A stretch of 64,000 nucleotides of DNA from Muribaculum sp. Its GTDB lineage: Bacteria > Bacteroidota > Bacteroidia > Bacteroidales > Muribaculaceae. The notes below the pieces were generated by a model. The model was not told the origin of the DNA. It made no database searches and was given only the letters and a program-made list of their open reading frames with translations. Position 1 is the first letter of the stretch, and each line of letters begins with the position of its first letter. Location: positions 37,907-101,906 of the forward strand of contig JAMPAV010000003.1 of NCBI GenBank assembly GCA_023667055.1, in the 5' to 3' direction. Below, one piece after another: positions 6,988 to 15,476 of this stretch. Position numbers and translations under genes: made by a program.

Positions 6988-9471
6988 TTACGAAAGCCCA
7001 CTACCACGTTTGGTGCGCTCTCCCTCTGGCAGAAGTTCCAGAAGCGCTACGGCAATAGGCTGTAATTTCTCTCTCGTGGGCTGATTATTGATTTCAGTTA
7101 AACCTTGATTGATGAGAGTCCGTGCGCGGTTTCTATCCTTCCAGCGAATAATATCGAAGTCGCGATTCATATCCTCGATAAGATAGCGACACTGATATAC
7201 CATTGTAAGCTGGTAGAATAGATGTGTAACTATTTCTTTCAGTTCACGAGCCATCTTAACGTCCTGTTTGCGAATGACCTCATCTATTTGCTGACGTAAA
7301 GCGTTTACAGCTTGGTTAGTTTTGTTATTACCAAGGTCTGCATTGGCCTTTTCAAGTCGGTCAAACTCATCACGAAGTTCTGTTTCGACACGTCCCCATT
7401 CGGTATTATCCTCAAAATCCTCGATTTTGCGAAGCACTTCCTTAAGATGCTGCATTACCATCTTAGACTCTGAGCTGTTGGCATGTTCGTTCTCAACAGA
7501 GTTGAGTTGTTGCTCCAAGTCTGCAACGTCATGACCCTCATTGCGAAGATTTTTTAGGGCGCGTTTAGCTTTCGGAAGTTGCTCCTCAGCAAATTCCTTG
7601 GCATCTTCGATAGATTGCTTTTTGGATGTGTCGATAGTCTTTGATACAGTCACATCTTGGTCAGGGAAATAGGCATCTACAGTCATCTGTTCGTTGCGGT
7701 CAACTTTGACTGTAATATCAACATTGGCATTTGTGGGAATGGTTACATCCACATCATCACCATTGATTTCTACCTCACCAACGAACTCGTAGAAGATGGC
7801 AGATTTACCCGCGCCACCTTGGTCAGCTTGATACAGGGGAATTCTAAGAATATCTGTATCAACGCCCGCTCTTACCTGCACATTTGTATGAAGGCCGTTG
7901 GCGATACCTGTAGCTGGAACAGTCTTGTTACGTTCCAAGCCAGTGATAGGTTTGATAATGTCGCGCTCTTTCTTCTCATCGAAGATAGCCAGTGATATGT
8001 CATAAGGCAATGTGGCACTACCCACTTTTGACCCTTGTATTATAGTAATCTCCTTAGGGAAACAGTTGAGTCGGTTTCCTTGATGGTCATAGCATTCGAC
8101 ACGGAAAGAATTAGGCTTACCCTCTACAAGATTAAGCTCAACCACATTGCCGTTTTTGTCTATTTCAGTTTTTCCGCTGTCCCATGTGTTGTCGCTTCTA
8201 ACAAACTGAACCATGACACTGTCAGCTCCAGATTTTAGTGACACCGGAACCCAAAGGTCAGTATCAACTGTCATTGATTCAAAGTTGATGTCGAGAATTA
8301 TGTCCTCAGCCTTAAGCTCTTCCTCTTTGACTTCATTGTCTATTGTTGAGGCATAAAGAGCCGCGCCTTCTGCTACAGCAGTCATGGGATTGATGCTCGT
8401 ATCAACATTAGGAGTTACTTGTTCTTTCAGCATCTGACGCACCAATGGAGAATGCGTTGGACCACCTACAAGAATAAGTTTCCCAAGTTGATCTTTGGTG
8501 AGATTATTTCTCTTAAGAAGATCCTTACAGATGTCAACTGCTTTTTGGAAAAGAGGTCGCATAACTTTATAAACTTCCTCTTGAGTGATTGACAGATCGA
8601 GTTCAAATTCCTCTCCGTCTTCATCCTCTCCCAGTTCACCCAAATCCGAAATAACATCTTCAGAATCCTTGAAAGAAAGTTGGTTTTTAACTTTCTCTGC
8701 GTATGTTTTCATTGCGTCCCTAAGGATTTCTTTTTTTATGGGATCGGCAAGATAACCTGCGATTGAGTAATTTTCTTGGAGATAGGGCATTAAAATCTCG
8801 TCAACAATGGCGTAGTCAAGATTTTTTCCTCCGAGATAGTTGTCACCTTCGGTGTCAAAAACCTGAATGATGCCGTCTTCGACTTTTATGAGTGCGGCAT
8901 CAAAAGTGCCTCCTCCAAAGTCAAAAACAAGCCAGTATCCTTCTTTTTGTGCAGCAGTCAAACCATACGCCATTGCAGCGGCAATAGGCTCTTGAAGCAA
9001 CTCTACGTGATTGAATCCTGCAAGTTTTGCTGCTTCGATAGTAGCGGTCTTTTGGAGTGCACTAAATTTAGCAGGGACAGTGATAACTACAGACTTGAAG
9101 TCTTCATCAGTGATGAATGATTTCAATGCTTTAAGAACCTCTGCGGATAATTCCTCAGAAGAATATGAACGACTGTCCATATTGGAACTTACATACCGCT
9201 TATCCGTACCCATAGTGCGCTTGAACTCTACATAGGTGTTTGAGGCTTCGGCAGTCATTTTCTTTGTGGCACGGCGCTTGTCGCTCTGCATACTGCGATA
9301 TGCACTTGCTCCGACCACAACACTCTTCTTCTTATTGAAGAAGACACACGAGGCCATTGTGTCATCAGTGACCTCTATCTTTTTAACGGTAGGAACCCCG
9401 GCCTCCATTCTTGCAATAGCGGAATTGGTAGTGCCAAGGTCAATACCGTAATTAACTTTTAGTTGTGCCAT
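6988..9471 (-). CDS. Divergent Hsp70-family ATPase
   Basis: The nucleotide-binding domain (residues 1 to ~390) has all the Hsp70 landmarks: GIDLGTTNSA (9-18), VFDFGGGTFDAA (182-193) and LILVGGPTHSP (332-342). Beyond it the protein is unlike DnaK: a beta-rich region (~400-630) without clear DnaK substrate-domain motifs, then a long charged, coiled-coil-like C-terminus (~640-827), with no EEVD or DnaK-like tail. At 827 residues it is much longer than DnaK (~640). It is flanked by a GrpE-like membrane protein upstream (9 bp gap) and a tail-anchored protein downstream. This is an accessory Hsp70 with dedicated partners, not the housekeeping chaperone. Clients are unknown. Confidence 0.9.
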   Translation of the reverse strand: MAQLKVNYGIDLGTTNSAIARMEAGVPTVKKIEVTDDTMASCVFFNKKKSVVVGASAYRSMQSDKRRATKKMTAEASNTYVEFKRTMGTDKRYVSSNMDSRSYSSEELSAEVLKALKSFITDEDFKSVVITVPAKFSALQKTATIEAAKLAGFNHVELLQEPIAAAMAYGLTAAQKEGYWLVFDFGGGTFDAALIKVEDGIIQVFDTEGDNYLGGKNLDYAIVDEILMPYLQENYSIAGYLADPIKKEILRDAMKTYAEKVKNQLSFKDSEDVISDLGELGEDEDGEEFELDLSITQEEVYKVMRPLFQKAVDICKDLLKRNNLTKDQLGKLILVGGPTHSPLVRQMLKEQVTPNVDTSINPMTAVAEGAALYASTIDNEVKEEELKAEDIILDINFESMTVDTDLWVPVSLKSGADSVMVQFVRSDNTWDSGKTEIDKNGNVVELNLVEGKPNSFRVECYDHQGNRLNCFPKEITIIQGSKVGSATLPYDISLAIFDEKKERDIIKPITGLERNKTVPATGIANGLHTNVQVRAGVDTDILRIPLYQADQGGAGKSAIFYEFVGEVEINGDDVDVTIPTNANVDITVKVDRNEQMTVDAYFPDQDVTVSKTIDTSKKQSIEDAKEFAEEQLPKAKRALKNLRNEGHDVADLEQQLNSVENEHANSSESKMVMQHLKEVLRKIEDFEDNTEWGRVETELRDEFDRLEKANADLGNNKTNQAVNALRQQIDEVIRKQDVKMARELKEIVTHLFYQLTMVYQCRYLIEDMNRDFDIIRWKDRNRARTLINQGLTEINNQPTREKLQPIAVALLELLPEGERTKRGSGLS

Positions 9472-9480
9472 ATATTGGTC

Positions 9481-10395
9481 TTAAATGTTTTGTGTTACTG
9501 TTACAGTGGCTTTTTGGATTAACTCTCCATTGTGATGAACCTGAGGTTTGGATACGGACGTGATTGTTCGTGTCCCTTCAGGGAGTTCTTCATCGATAAC
9601 AAAGTCAGCATTTATACGCATACCTTCGTTGTAGGGTTGCCCCACATAAGTAACAATCTCATATCCATTGGCTTGGAAATTGTTCTTAATGCGCTCTACT
9701 GCTTTTGAGAGTTGTTTATAACCTTTGACGGAAGAATCCATACGGGATAGGTTCATCTCAATTCTCGTAATTTCGTCTGCCACCTTTAATGCAAGAGAAT
9801 GGTCAATCGCTTGGGTAGCCTTTGAATACGAGACATGAGATTGCTGTTTCTCCATGAGCATCTGCTTGTCCAAAAGTTCTACAAGTTTCGTATCAAGCTT
9901 GACGGATTCCTCTTCTAGATTATGCTGTGCTTCTCTGATAGTGGAGATCACATCCGTACTTTTGGAAATACCACGATGAAGTACAATGTAAACAATAATT
10001 GCCACAATCAGAAGAGCCACGATTGCCCAGACACCCCATACTGTTAGTTTGTGGATGTTGTTCTGTGAGTCGGTTTCAACCACCTGTATTCGCTCTGTTG
10101 CGGCAGCATGGTTTGTATTTGCGAGTTCAGTATTAGAGGCAACGCCCGACATCAAAGCGTTGTCTATAGAATCACTCTTTGCCTCAACAGATAATAGTTG
10201 ACTTTGCAGAGATTCTATTGCAACTTGAATCGTCGATACTTCACTCCTTAATTTTTGATTTTCTCCTGAGAGATTCTCAACACGCTGCGTAAGCGCATTT
10301 ACCTTGTCGTTTACTCTTTGCAATTCTGAATCGCTGGCTTCTGCATGGCAGGTAAGTCCGACCAGAAGCAAGAGTGATAATATAATCTTATTCAT
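9481..10395 (-). CDS. Membrane-anchored coiled-coil protein with GrpE-like head
   Basis: A 304-residue protein with a signal peptide (MNKIILSLLLLVGLTCHAEA), a coiled coil (~22-75), one membrane helix (~119-139, VWGVWAIVALLIVAIIVYIV), a second coiled coil (~145-190) and a C-terminal domain (~222-302). That last domain follows the layout of GrpE: a helix with GYKQLSKAVERIKNNFQANG, the loop VGQPYNEGMR equivalent to GEPFDPNLHE, and a closing beta pair TITSVSKPQVHHNGELIQKA. By analogy it would exchange nucleotide on the adjacent Hsp70, tethered to the membrane. The ATG overlaps the stop of the preceding gene by 8 bp, which favours this start over one 36 bp upstream. The GrpE relation is my reading of residue patterns, not a search result. 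Confidence 0.65.
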   Translation of the reverse strand: MNKIILSLLLLVGLTCHAEASDSELQRVNDKVNALTQRVENLSGENQKLRSEVSTIQVAIESLQSQLLSVEAKSDSIDNALMSGVASNTELANTNHAAATERIQVVETDSQNNIHKLTVWGVWAIVALLIVAIIVYIVLHRGISKSTDVISTIREAQHNLEEESVKLDTKLVELLDKQMLMEKQQSHVSYSKATQAIDHSLALKVADEITRIEMNLSRMDSSVKGYKQLSKAVERIKNNFQANGYEIVTYVGQPYNEGMRINADFVIDEELPEGTRTITSVSKPQVHHNGELIQKATVTVTQNI

Positions 10396-12019
10396 GGTGT
10401 GATATATTTTTCCAAAGTAAAATAAACGCATCCAATCCTTTGCGAATCACTGCATTTATAGTTTTATAATCTTTCAACTGCTCAACCCAATTGGGAGAAT
10501 GTGCATAATAGTATGCAATAAATCTTTTTCCCCAATCCCGTTTCGACAAAAATGAGTCACGGAAATCGCGAAGTACCATCACCTGTGGATGATTATAATC
10601 ACCGTATGCCATAGTCGCAATATAGCAACCTCCTGAAGGATTTAGTTGAGAGTTGATACTATTCAACGTTGAATTATTGTTGTTGAAATAACTACGGCAC
10701 TGCGAAGTCATGTCTAAAGAGGAAATCTTTGACATGATGGAAATTGCAGATGATACATCTGTCCGAAGTGAGGATTTGTCAGATGTAATCTGTGCCATTG
10801 TCTGGGCTTTGTTGATTTTATCAACCAAAGCATTTATTGCCGCAGATGCAACTGCTGAACTGATTTTTAAGTATAAATCATTCGTATATCCCAACTTGCT
10901 TTTTATAGTTTGTAAATCCGAAACATTGCCATTTACAAATAATTCGATTTCAGATAGAGAGTGAGAGCCTGAAAGAGATGCGAATATGTCAACACTTCTT
11001 GATGATTTTGAGTTGAATTTCTTAAGCCTATCTGCTATACGTCCCATTTCGCGTTGCACTTTATACTCGGGCCCGATTTTTTGAAGTATATCCACATTTT
11101 CTTTGCAACGCTCCTTTGCAAGAGGACCTACAGCGATGGAAAGTGCGTATTTCTGTAGCGTCATTGCTTTTTGTGGCGCATCATCATCATTGGAGTCATT
11201 AAAGTAGTTGATACCACATTGAAGAATGGTTTGCGCAAGTTTATCGGCAATCATCTGATACTGCATATCCGATGTTCCCAATAAACCTCGTAATTGCGTA
11301 AGAGTTCCTTTAGTTGAATTCATCAACTTAACGCACGAATTATAGTTAGCAGACGCTCCTTTCACATTCTTAGCCTCGTTAATAGCCGAACTGATTTCAT
11401 CAATCAGCGGTTTTACCGTACTTGCGCCAAAGGCTTTTTGCCAGCTTGAAGATGTCCCAGGAACTCTTGCAAGAGAAGATAAATCTATACTTCCATCATC
11501 ATTGAGAATATTAACTAATAACTCAATCAGTTGGTCAGATGAAAGTTTGAGTGTCTCATTTATGGATGCACACAAATCAGAAGCATAGTTCTGAAAGAGC
11601 AGATCTGCATTTATAGCGAACGATGTAATGTCGTTCTCTATCATAGCACAAGCCATTAGATTAAGAAGCGATGATACGCATTCTTTTTTATGCCATATTT
11701 CTTTGGCTTGTTGTATATTGCCACCAAGGAGATGATTAAACGCAATGTCATCAAGTGGTGTAACCGTCATAAACCAGAACAAAGAATGCTTTAACTGGTC
11801 AAGTGGTAATTCAATTGATGATTGTGCTGTCGTAACAATTGTTTCATCTCTCTTTAAGACCGGGAGGTAGTTTGGCAAATCCAATGGGAATGATACTTCT
11901 TTCCCGACCTTCAGGAATGCTTTCATCTTGTTCAGATTAGAAAGCACGTCCTTTTTGGGCGAGTTTGAATACACGCCCAATATTCGATATGGATTATATA
12001 AAAGTATATTCTTTGTCAT
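10388..12019 (-). CDS. J-like N-terminal protein with CFI-box C-terminal domain
   Basis: The N-terminus NPYRILGVYSNSPKKDVL (residues 9-26) resembles the first helix of a J domain (NPYEVLGVxxxAxxxEI), but no HPD tripeptide follows; instead there is FLKVGKEVSFPLDLP. The central region (~100-455) is helical with no known motif. The C-terminus begins GGCYIATMAYGDYNHPQV (from residue 463), the signature of the CFI-box C-terminal domain found on many otherwise unrelated bacterial proteins; its function is not established. Its N-terminal ~130 residues are clearly paralogous to the 804-residue protein encoded 6 bp upstream, sharing FPLD, LFWF and TPxDxIAFN. Likely an Hsp70 partner by context. Confidence 0.7.
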   Translation of the reverse strand: MTKNILLYNPYRILGVYSNSPKKDVLSNLNKMKAFLKVGKEVSFPLDLPNYLPVLKRDETIVTTAQSSIELPLDQLKHSLFWFMTVTPLDDIAFNHLLGGNIQQAKEIWHKKECVSSLLNLMACAMIENDITSFAINADLLFQNYASDLCASINETLKLSSDQLIELLVNILNDDGSIDLSSLARVPGTSSSWQKAFGASTVKPLIDEISSAINEAKNVKGASANYNSCVKLMNSTKGTLTQLRGLLGTSDMQYQMIADKLAQTILQCGINYFNDSNDDDAPQKAMTLQKYALSIAVGPLAKERCKENVDILQKIGPEYKVQREMGRIADRLKKFNSKSSRSVDIFASLSGSHSLSEIELFVNGNVSDLQTIKSKLGYTNDLYLKISSAVASAAINALVDKINKAQTMAQITSDKSSLRTDVSSAISIMSKISSLDMTSQCRSYFNNNNSTLNSINSQLNPSGGCYIATMAYGDYNHPQVMVLRDFRDSFLSKRDWGKRFIAYYYAHSPNWVEQLKDYKTINAVIRKGLDAFILLWKNISHHE

Positions 12020-12025
12020 AATTAA

Positions 12026-14440
12026 TTAAACAGTAGAGAGGATACAGTATGCTATAAGCCCTGATATTACTGCAAGAACTAATGCAATTAATCTTGTTTC
12101 AGCCCCAACATCTCCTTTCCCAATCGTTACGCAACCGCATAAGAACGCAAAACCACCAAAGACTGCCCCAACGCCTTCAATGCCATTTGTACAAGCACCT
12201 ATTATAATAGCAACAACGAGCAATAAAACAATAGTAGTCAAACAGCCATTATTGCTTACAAACTTCTTGAATTTTTCGCCGGGACTTACAGCCTTAGGTT
12301 TGGCGTCGCTTGAATGTCTGCCGTAAGGAAATTTAGATAGATACTCTTTGTATGCTTTCCAAGAATTCCTTTTTACACACTCCTGCCATGCCTTTTCATC
12401 TGCTATACGCTTACGAGCATCCGATGAACGGAAACCATTCGGATGGTTTTGCAAATATCGTTCAAAATCTTGTAATGTCTTGCAAGCACCATAATCCAAT
12501 TCATCAAGTTTGCGCTGAGACTCCAAACGATGGCTACCATTTGGATAACTATTTAAGTAATTGGCATAATCATCCCGATTCTTGCACTGTTCAAAGCGCA
12601 AATCATCTATTCGGGAGATTGCTTGATCTCTAAATGTGCTGTATTTTGATAGATATGTTTGATAATCATCAATAGTCTTGCAACTCTTGAATATTATTTC
12701 TTCACGTTTCTTTTCTAAATCATATTCCGTTGAAGGGTATCTAACCTTGAACTTCATTAAATCCTCCAAGGTAGCACACTTCTTATACTCATATTCTTCA
12801 ACTTTAAGTGCAACCTGTTTTGCATACTTTCCATTAGGGAATATTTTTCGATATAAGTAACAATCGTTTAGAGATTTGATGTTATTGAAGTACGCATCTT
12901 CATCTCTTTGGTCTAAAGGATATTTTTTTAGCTCACTATTGAAATCGCTTTCAGAAACTTCTCCACCTAAAATTGCATGTATAGACTTCGCTCCCAAAGC
13001 ATGCGCACCTCGGGCTTGCTTTACAATTATCGCATAATTGTTGTCAAAACGATTTGCTTTGAACGCTGGAGCCAATCCAAGAAATTTGAGATGATACATG
13101 GCTATTACAGCCTTTTTCATCATTTCTTGAATCGACTTGATTATCGAACTTCTGTTTTGACGATTGCTATTTTCAAGTCGATTATCCAGTCTTTCACTCT
13201 GCTCGTTATAATCAGAGATAATATCAGAAAGTGCATCTTCGGCTACGCGAGTGCAAATCTTAATGTAATATTTATTATCCGCACCAATGGCAGAACGAAT
13301 AGACATTAAATAAGGCGCACAAGCATTGATAAAATCAGCCGCGTTACCAATAGTTGATGGTTTGCTCTGATATGCCTCTATAATCGGCTTCAGTAACTTA
13401 TCATAGTAAACGACCTCAGTTGGTGGCAACTCAGAACAAATATCTTTAAGCGTATTGATGTTTTCTTCGCATCTTTGATACACAAGACTACCCATTACGG
13501 AAGTATCCAAAGATAATTGAGCCAATTCCAGAGCCATTCTAGCCACCTGAACTGGTTCATCTGAATTATTGTAGAGATTGATAGCGGTTTGAATGCCTTC
13601 AGAAGCTACTTTGTCTTTCAAACGAGAAAGTTCAACGCCATTCCCCATAACGTCTCTATGAGCTTCCCAGTCAATTTTTATGAGAAGCCAGTGCATTTTA
13701 CGCGCTCGTTCAAGAATGTCTTCCTTCGGCGTTTTTAGGACTTCATCGAGTTGGCTCTCTGTCTTTTTTATGAAATATGATGCAAGGACTTCTCTTATTT
13801 GAAAGTTCCATTCGGTAGTACCTCTATCTTCAAGATTAGGCCCATTGGGGTCTGGGTCAAGAGAACGATATATCTTCCATAAGGTGACAGGGCTTTCATT
13901 GCAAATTGTATCAAGGTAAAACCGAATAAGTTCTGGAGAACTGTATTGAATCGTATCACCAACCAACTTACAAATATCTTCAACGTAATTGTAATTTGAC
14001 AACAATCCATCTGCACTCTCTGCCACATGCACCCAATCCTCTAAAATTGTATAGGCTGTAAGAAGGTTAAGACTTGAACTTAAATTGTCAACTTTGGACC
14101 AGATGGCAATAGCCTTATGAATATTACCTGACGTGAGATTATTAAAAGCTATTTTATCTATAGGAGTTTGCTCAATAAACCAAAATAATAGCGATTTCAA
14201 TTCGTCAATCGGGCGTTCAAGTTCTTTCACAGCATTTGAAAGGCTGTCAAAATCTCTCTTGATAGGGGAGAGTCCTGGAACTGAATCGAGTGGGAAGTGA
14301 ATATCCTTATCGACCTTCAAGAACGCTTTTATCTTATTTTCTGTGGATACAAGATCCTTTTTAGACGCATTGCCGAATACGCCTAAAATGCGGAAGGGAT
14401 TATTTGTTATACGATTTAGCACACAATTACTATCGCCCAC
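12026..14440 (-). CDS. J-like protein with YLxxxPxG repeats and C-terminal membrane helices
   Basis: First gene of the operon. Residues ~9-50 (NNPFRILGVFGNASKKDL, then FLKVDKDIHFPLD) match the J-like start of the next protein and also lack HPD. Residues ~525-715 hold about six ~33-residue repeats of the form CxxxxDYxxYLxxYPNGxHxxxA, a TPR-like helical repeat also seen beside bacterial kinase and caspase-like effectors. The last ~75 residues contain three hydrophobic segments (LTTIVLLLVVAIIIGAC and two more). So the protein is a membrane-anchored scaffold with a cytosolic J-like head. The start is a GTG; a second GTG lies six codons in. A terminator-ended structured leader lies immediately upstream. 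Confidence 0.75.
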   Translation of the reverse strand: MGDSNCVLNRITNNPFRILGVFGNASKKDLVSTENKIKAFLKVDKDIHFPLDSVPGLSPIKRDFDSLSNAVKELERPIDELKSLLFWFIEQTPIDKIAFNNLTSGNIHKAIAIWSKVDNLSSSLNLLTAYTILEDWVHVAESADGLLSNYNYVEDICKLVGDTIQYSSPELIRFYLDTICNESPVTLWKIYRSLDPDPNGPNLEDRGTTEWNFQIREVLASYFIKKTESQLDEVLKTPKEDILERARKMHWLLIKIDWEAHRDVMGNGVELSRLKDKVASEGIQTAINLYNNSDEPVQVARMALELAQLSLDTSVMGSLVYQRCEENINTLKDICSELPPTEVVYYDKLLKPIIEAYQSKPSTIGNAADFINACAPYLMSIRSAIGADNKYYIKICTRVAEDALSDIISDYNEQSERLDNRLENSNRQNRSSIIKSIQEMMKKAVIAMYHLKFLGLAPAFKANRFDNNYAIIVKQARGAHALGAKSIHAILGGEVSESDFNSELKKYPLDQRDEDAYFNNIKSLNDCYLYRKIFPNGKYAKQVALKVEEYEYKKCATLEDLMKFKVRYPSTEYDLEKKREEIIFKSCKTIDDYQTYLSKYSTFRDQAISRIDDLRFEQCKNRDDYANYLNSYPNGSHRLESQRKLDELDYGACKTLQDFERYLQNHPNGFRSSDARKRIADEKAWQECVKRNSWKAYKEYLSKFPYGRHSSDAKPKAVSPGEKFKKFVSNNGCLTTIVLLLVVAIIIGACTNGIEGVGAVFGGFAFLCGCVTIGKGDVGAETRLIALVLAVISGLIAYCILSTV

Positions 14441-14474
14441 GAATCCCTATTGGACGGATATGATTGGTTTAACA

Positions 14475-14787
14475 AAAAAGCGCAGGATCCGTATCGTTAC
14501 TTGTCCTGCTGTTTCAAGGCATCTGGCATAGCCGTCACTTCGTAGAACGAGTAACGTAGAGCCTACGCCGTATGATATATGATACCCCAAAGGGGACGTA
14601 CCGGTCGGTTACAATCCACCTAAGGGTATGCACGTCATACCCGAGACATCTATCGTTACCTCATTCTTGACGAAGTTTTTGAAACTGCCAGATTTCTGAA
14701 ACAGCCAAGAATCAAGAGCGATAAACGCTTTCATTATGTAATGACCTCCCACGTTCCGGCTTCCGGTAGAAGTCTCGCGGCGTAAGT
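14475..14787 (-). ncRNA. Structured leader or small RNA ahead of the Hsp70-type operon
   Basis: From a predicted start near 14787 the RNA could form a long hairpin (UUUAUCG...CGAUAGA, CUC/GAG, AUUCUUG/CAAGAAU), a GGGUAUGACGUGCAUACCC hairpin, a CCCCUUUGGGG hairpin, a GGCGUAG/CUAUGCC stem and finally GCAGGA/UCCUGC followed by six U (14474-14509), an intrinsic terminator. The next gene starts 35 bp later and I see no other promoter between, so it could be an attenuating leader as well as a free sRNA. A competing reading is a small ORF (MKAFIALDSWLFQKSG..., 41 codons, continuing in frame past one TAA). I cannot assign it to a known RNA family. Confidence 0.5.
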
Positions 14788-14793
14788 CAATTG

Positions 14794-14801
14794 CAAAGTT
14801 A
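14794..14801 (-). promoter_or_regulatory. Promoter -7 box for the structured leader
   Basis: TAACTTTG on the minus strand matches the Bacteroidota TAnnTTTG box. A TTG lies ~23 bp upstream within AT-rich DNA. It would start transcription about 7 bp downstream, at the leader that precedes the Hsp70-type operon. Confidence 0.5.
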
Positions 14802-14861
14802 AAAAATTTTTTTATGAAATGCAATAGGTCAGAGGAATTTTTTTACTTTTTAATTTTTACA

Positions 14862-14980
14862 TTATAGTATTCACACAAAGTAATTGTGCATTTTAATTGT
14901 CGAAGCAAATTCCGCATCCATAGGCTTCCATCCGAATTTTACGCTCCTGCAATCAATCAGCGTTATCCATATACTGCATA
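14862..14980 (+). repeat. Partial copy of the MITE-like repeat found whole at 37076
   Basis: This ~115-bp stretch begins TTATAGTAT and aligns along its length with the left half of the element at 37076-37314, including AAGCAAATTCCGCATCCAT and GGCTTCCATCCGAA. The right half and right terminal repeat are missing. Between here and 15126 I see nothing else beyond AT-rich spacer. Confidence 0.65.
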
Positions 14981-15126
14981 ATACAACTCAAAACGTTGAT
15001 CTTCCATGAAACTATAGTCGCGCTCTTGCGGTTCGCCGGATTCTTTTTAAAGATTGCAAATCGAAGTGCAATAATGCATCATTTGATTCTTTTGATTATC
15101 AAATTTGCTAATTAAAAAACTTTCAC

Positions 15127-15153
15127 TAACTTTGCATTGTTCTTAATAAGAAC
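15127..15153 (+). promoter_or_regulatory. Promoter and palindromic operator of the HigBA-type operon
   Basis: TAACTTTG (15127-15134) is a Bacteroidota -7 box. Five bases downstream is GTTCTTAATAAGAAC (15139-15153), two 7-bp arms around one base, sitting at the likely transcription start and just before the toxin ATG. HigA-type antitoxins normally repress their own promoter through such palindromes. Confidence 0.6.
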
Positions 15154-15158
15154 ATTAT

Positions 15159-15476
15159 ATGATAGTAACTTTTGAGGAGGAATATTTGCGGCAATTGTAC
15201 GAAGATGGCAAGTGCAAGGACAAGAAACACCGCTATCAGCCAGACATTGTGCGACGTTATCAGTAAGCAATCACATTTCTGATTTACGCGCAACGCATAG
15301 AAGATTTATGGAAACATAAATCCCTGAACTACGAAATCCTCTTAGGTGACAAATTCGGACGCTCTTCCATACGAGTCAACGACAAATATCGGATAGAGTT
15401 TAAGGTTCAAATCAATGAAAATGAACCCGTGCTGACAATATGTAATGTAGTTGAATTATCAAACCATTATAAATGA
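15159..15476 (+). pseudogene. higB: HigB-family toxin inactivated by an in-frame nonsense codon
   Basis: The frame reads MIVTFEEEYLRQLYEDGKC...HRYQPDIVRRYQ, then TAA at 15264-15266, then continues in the same frame with AITFLIYAQRIEDLWKHKSLNYE and ...RSSIRVNDKYRIEF...LTICNVVELSNHYK. All expected RelE/HigB parts are present, including the RxxxNDxYR core and the conserved C-terminus VVELSNHYK. The only defect is the TAA where the family usually has Lys (AAA/AAG). The final TGA overlaps the antitoxin ATG (ATGA), the usual coupling. HigB cleaves ribosome-bound mRNA; here it should make only a 35-residue fragment unless the stop is read through. Confidence 0.85.

Noticed and set aside
6988..9471. 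Housekeeping DnaK
   Set aside because: The C-terminal half is unlike DnaK, the length is 827 residues, and the neighbours are accessory genes rather than the usual dnaJ/grpE context.
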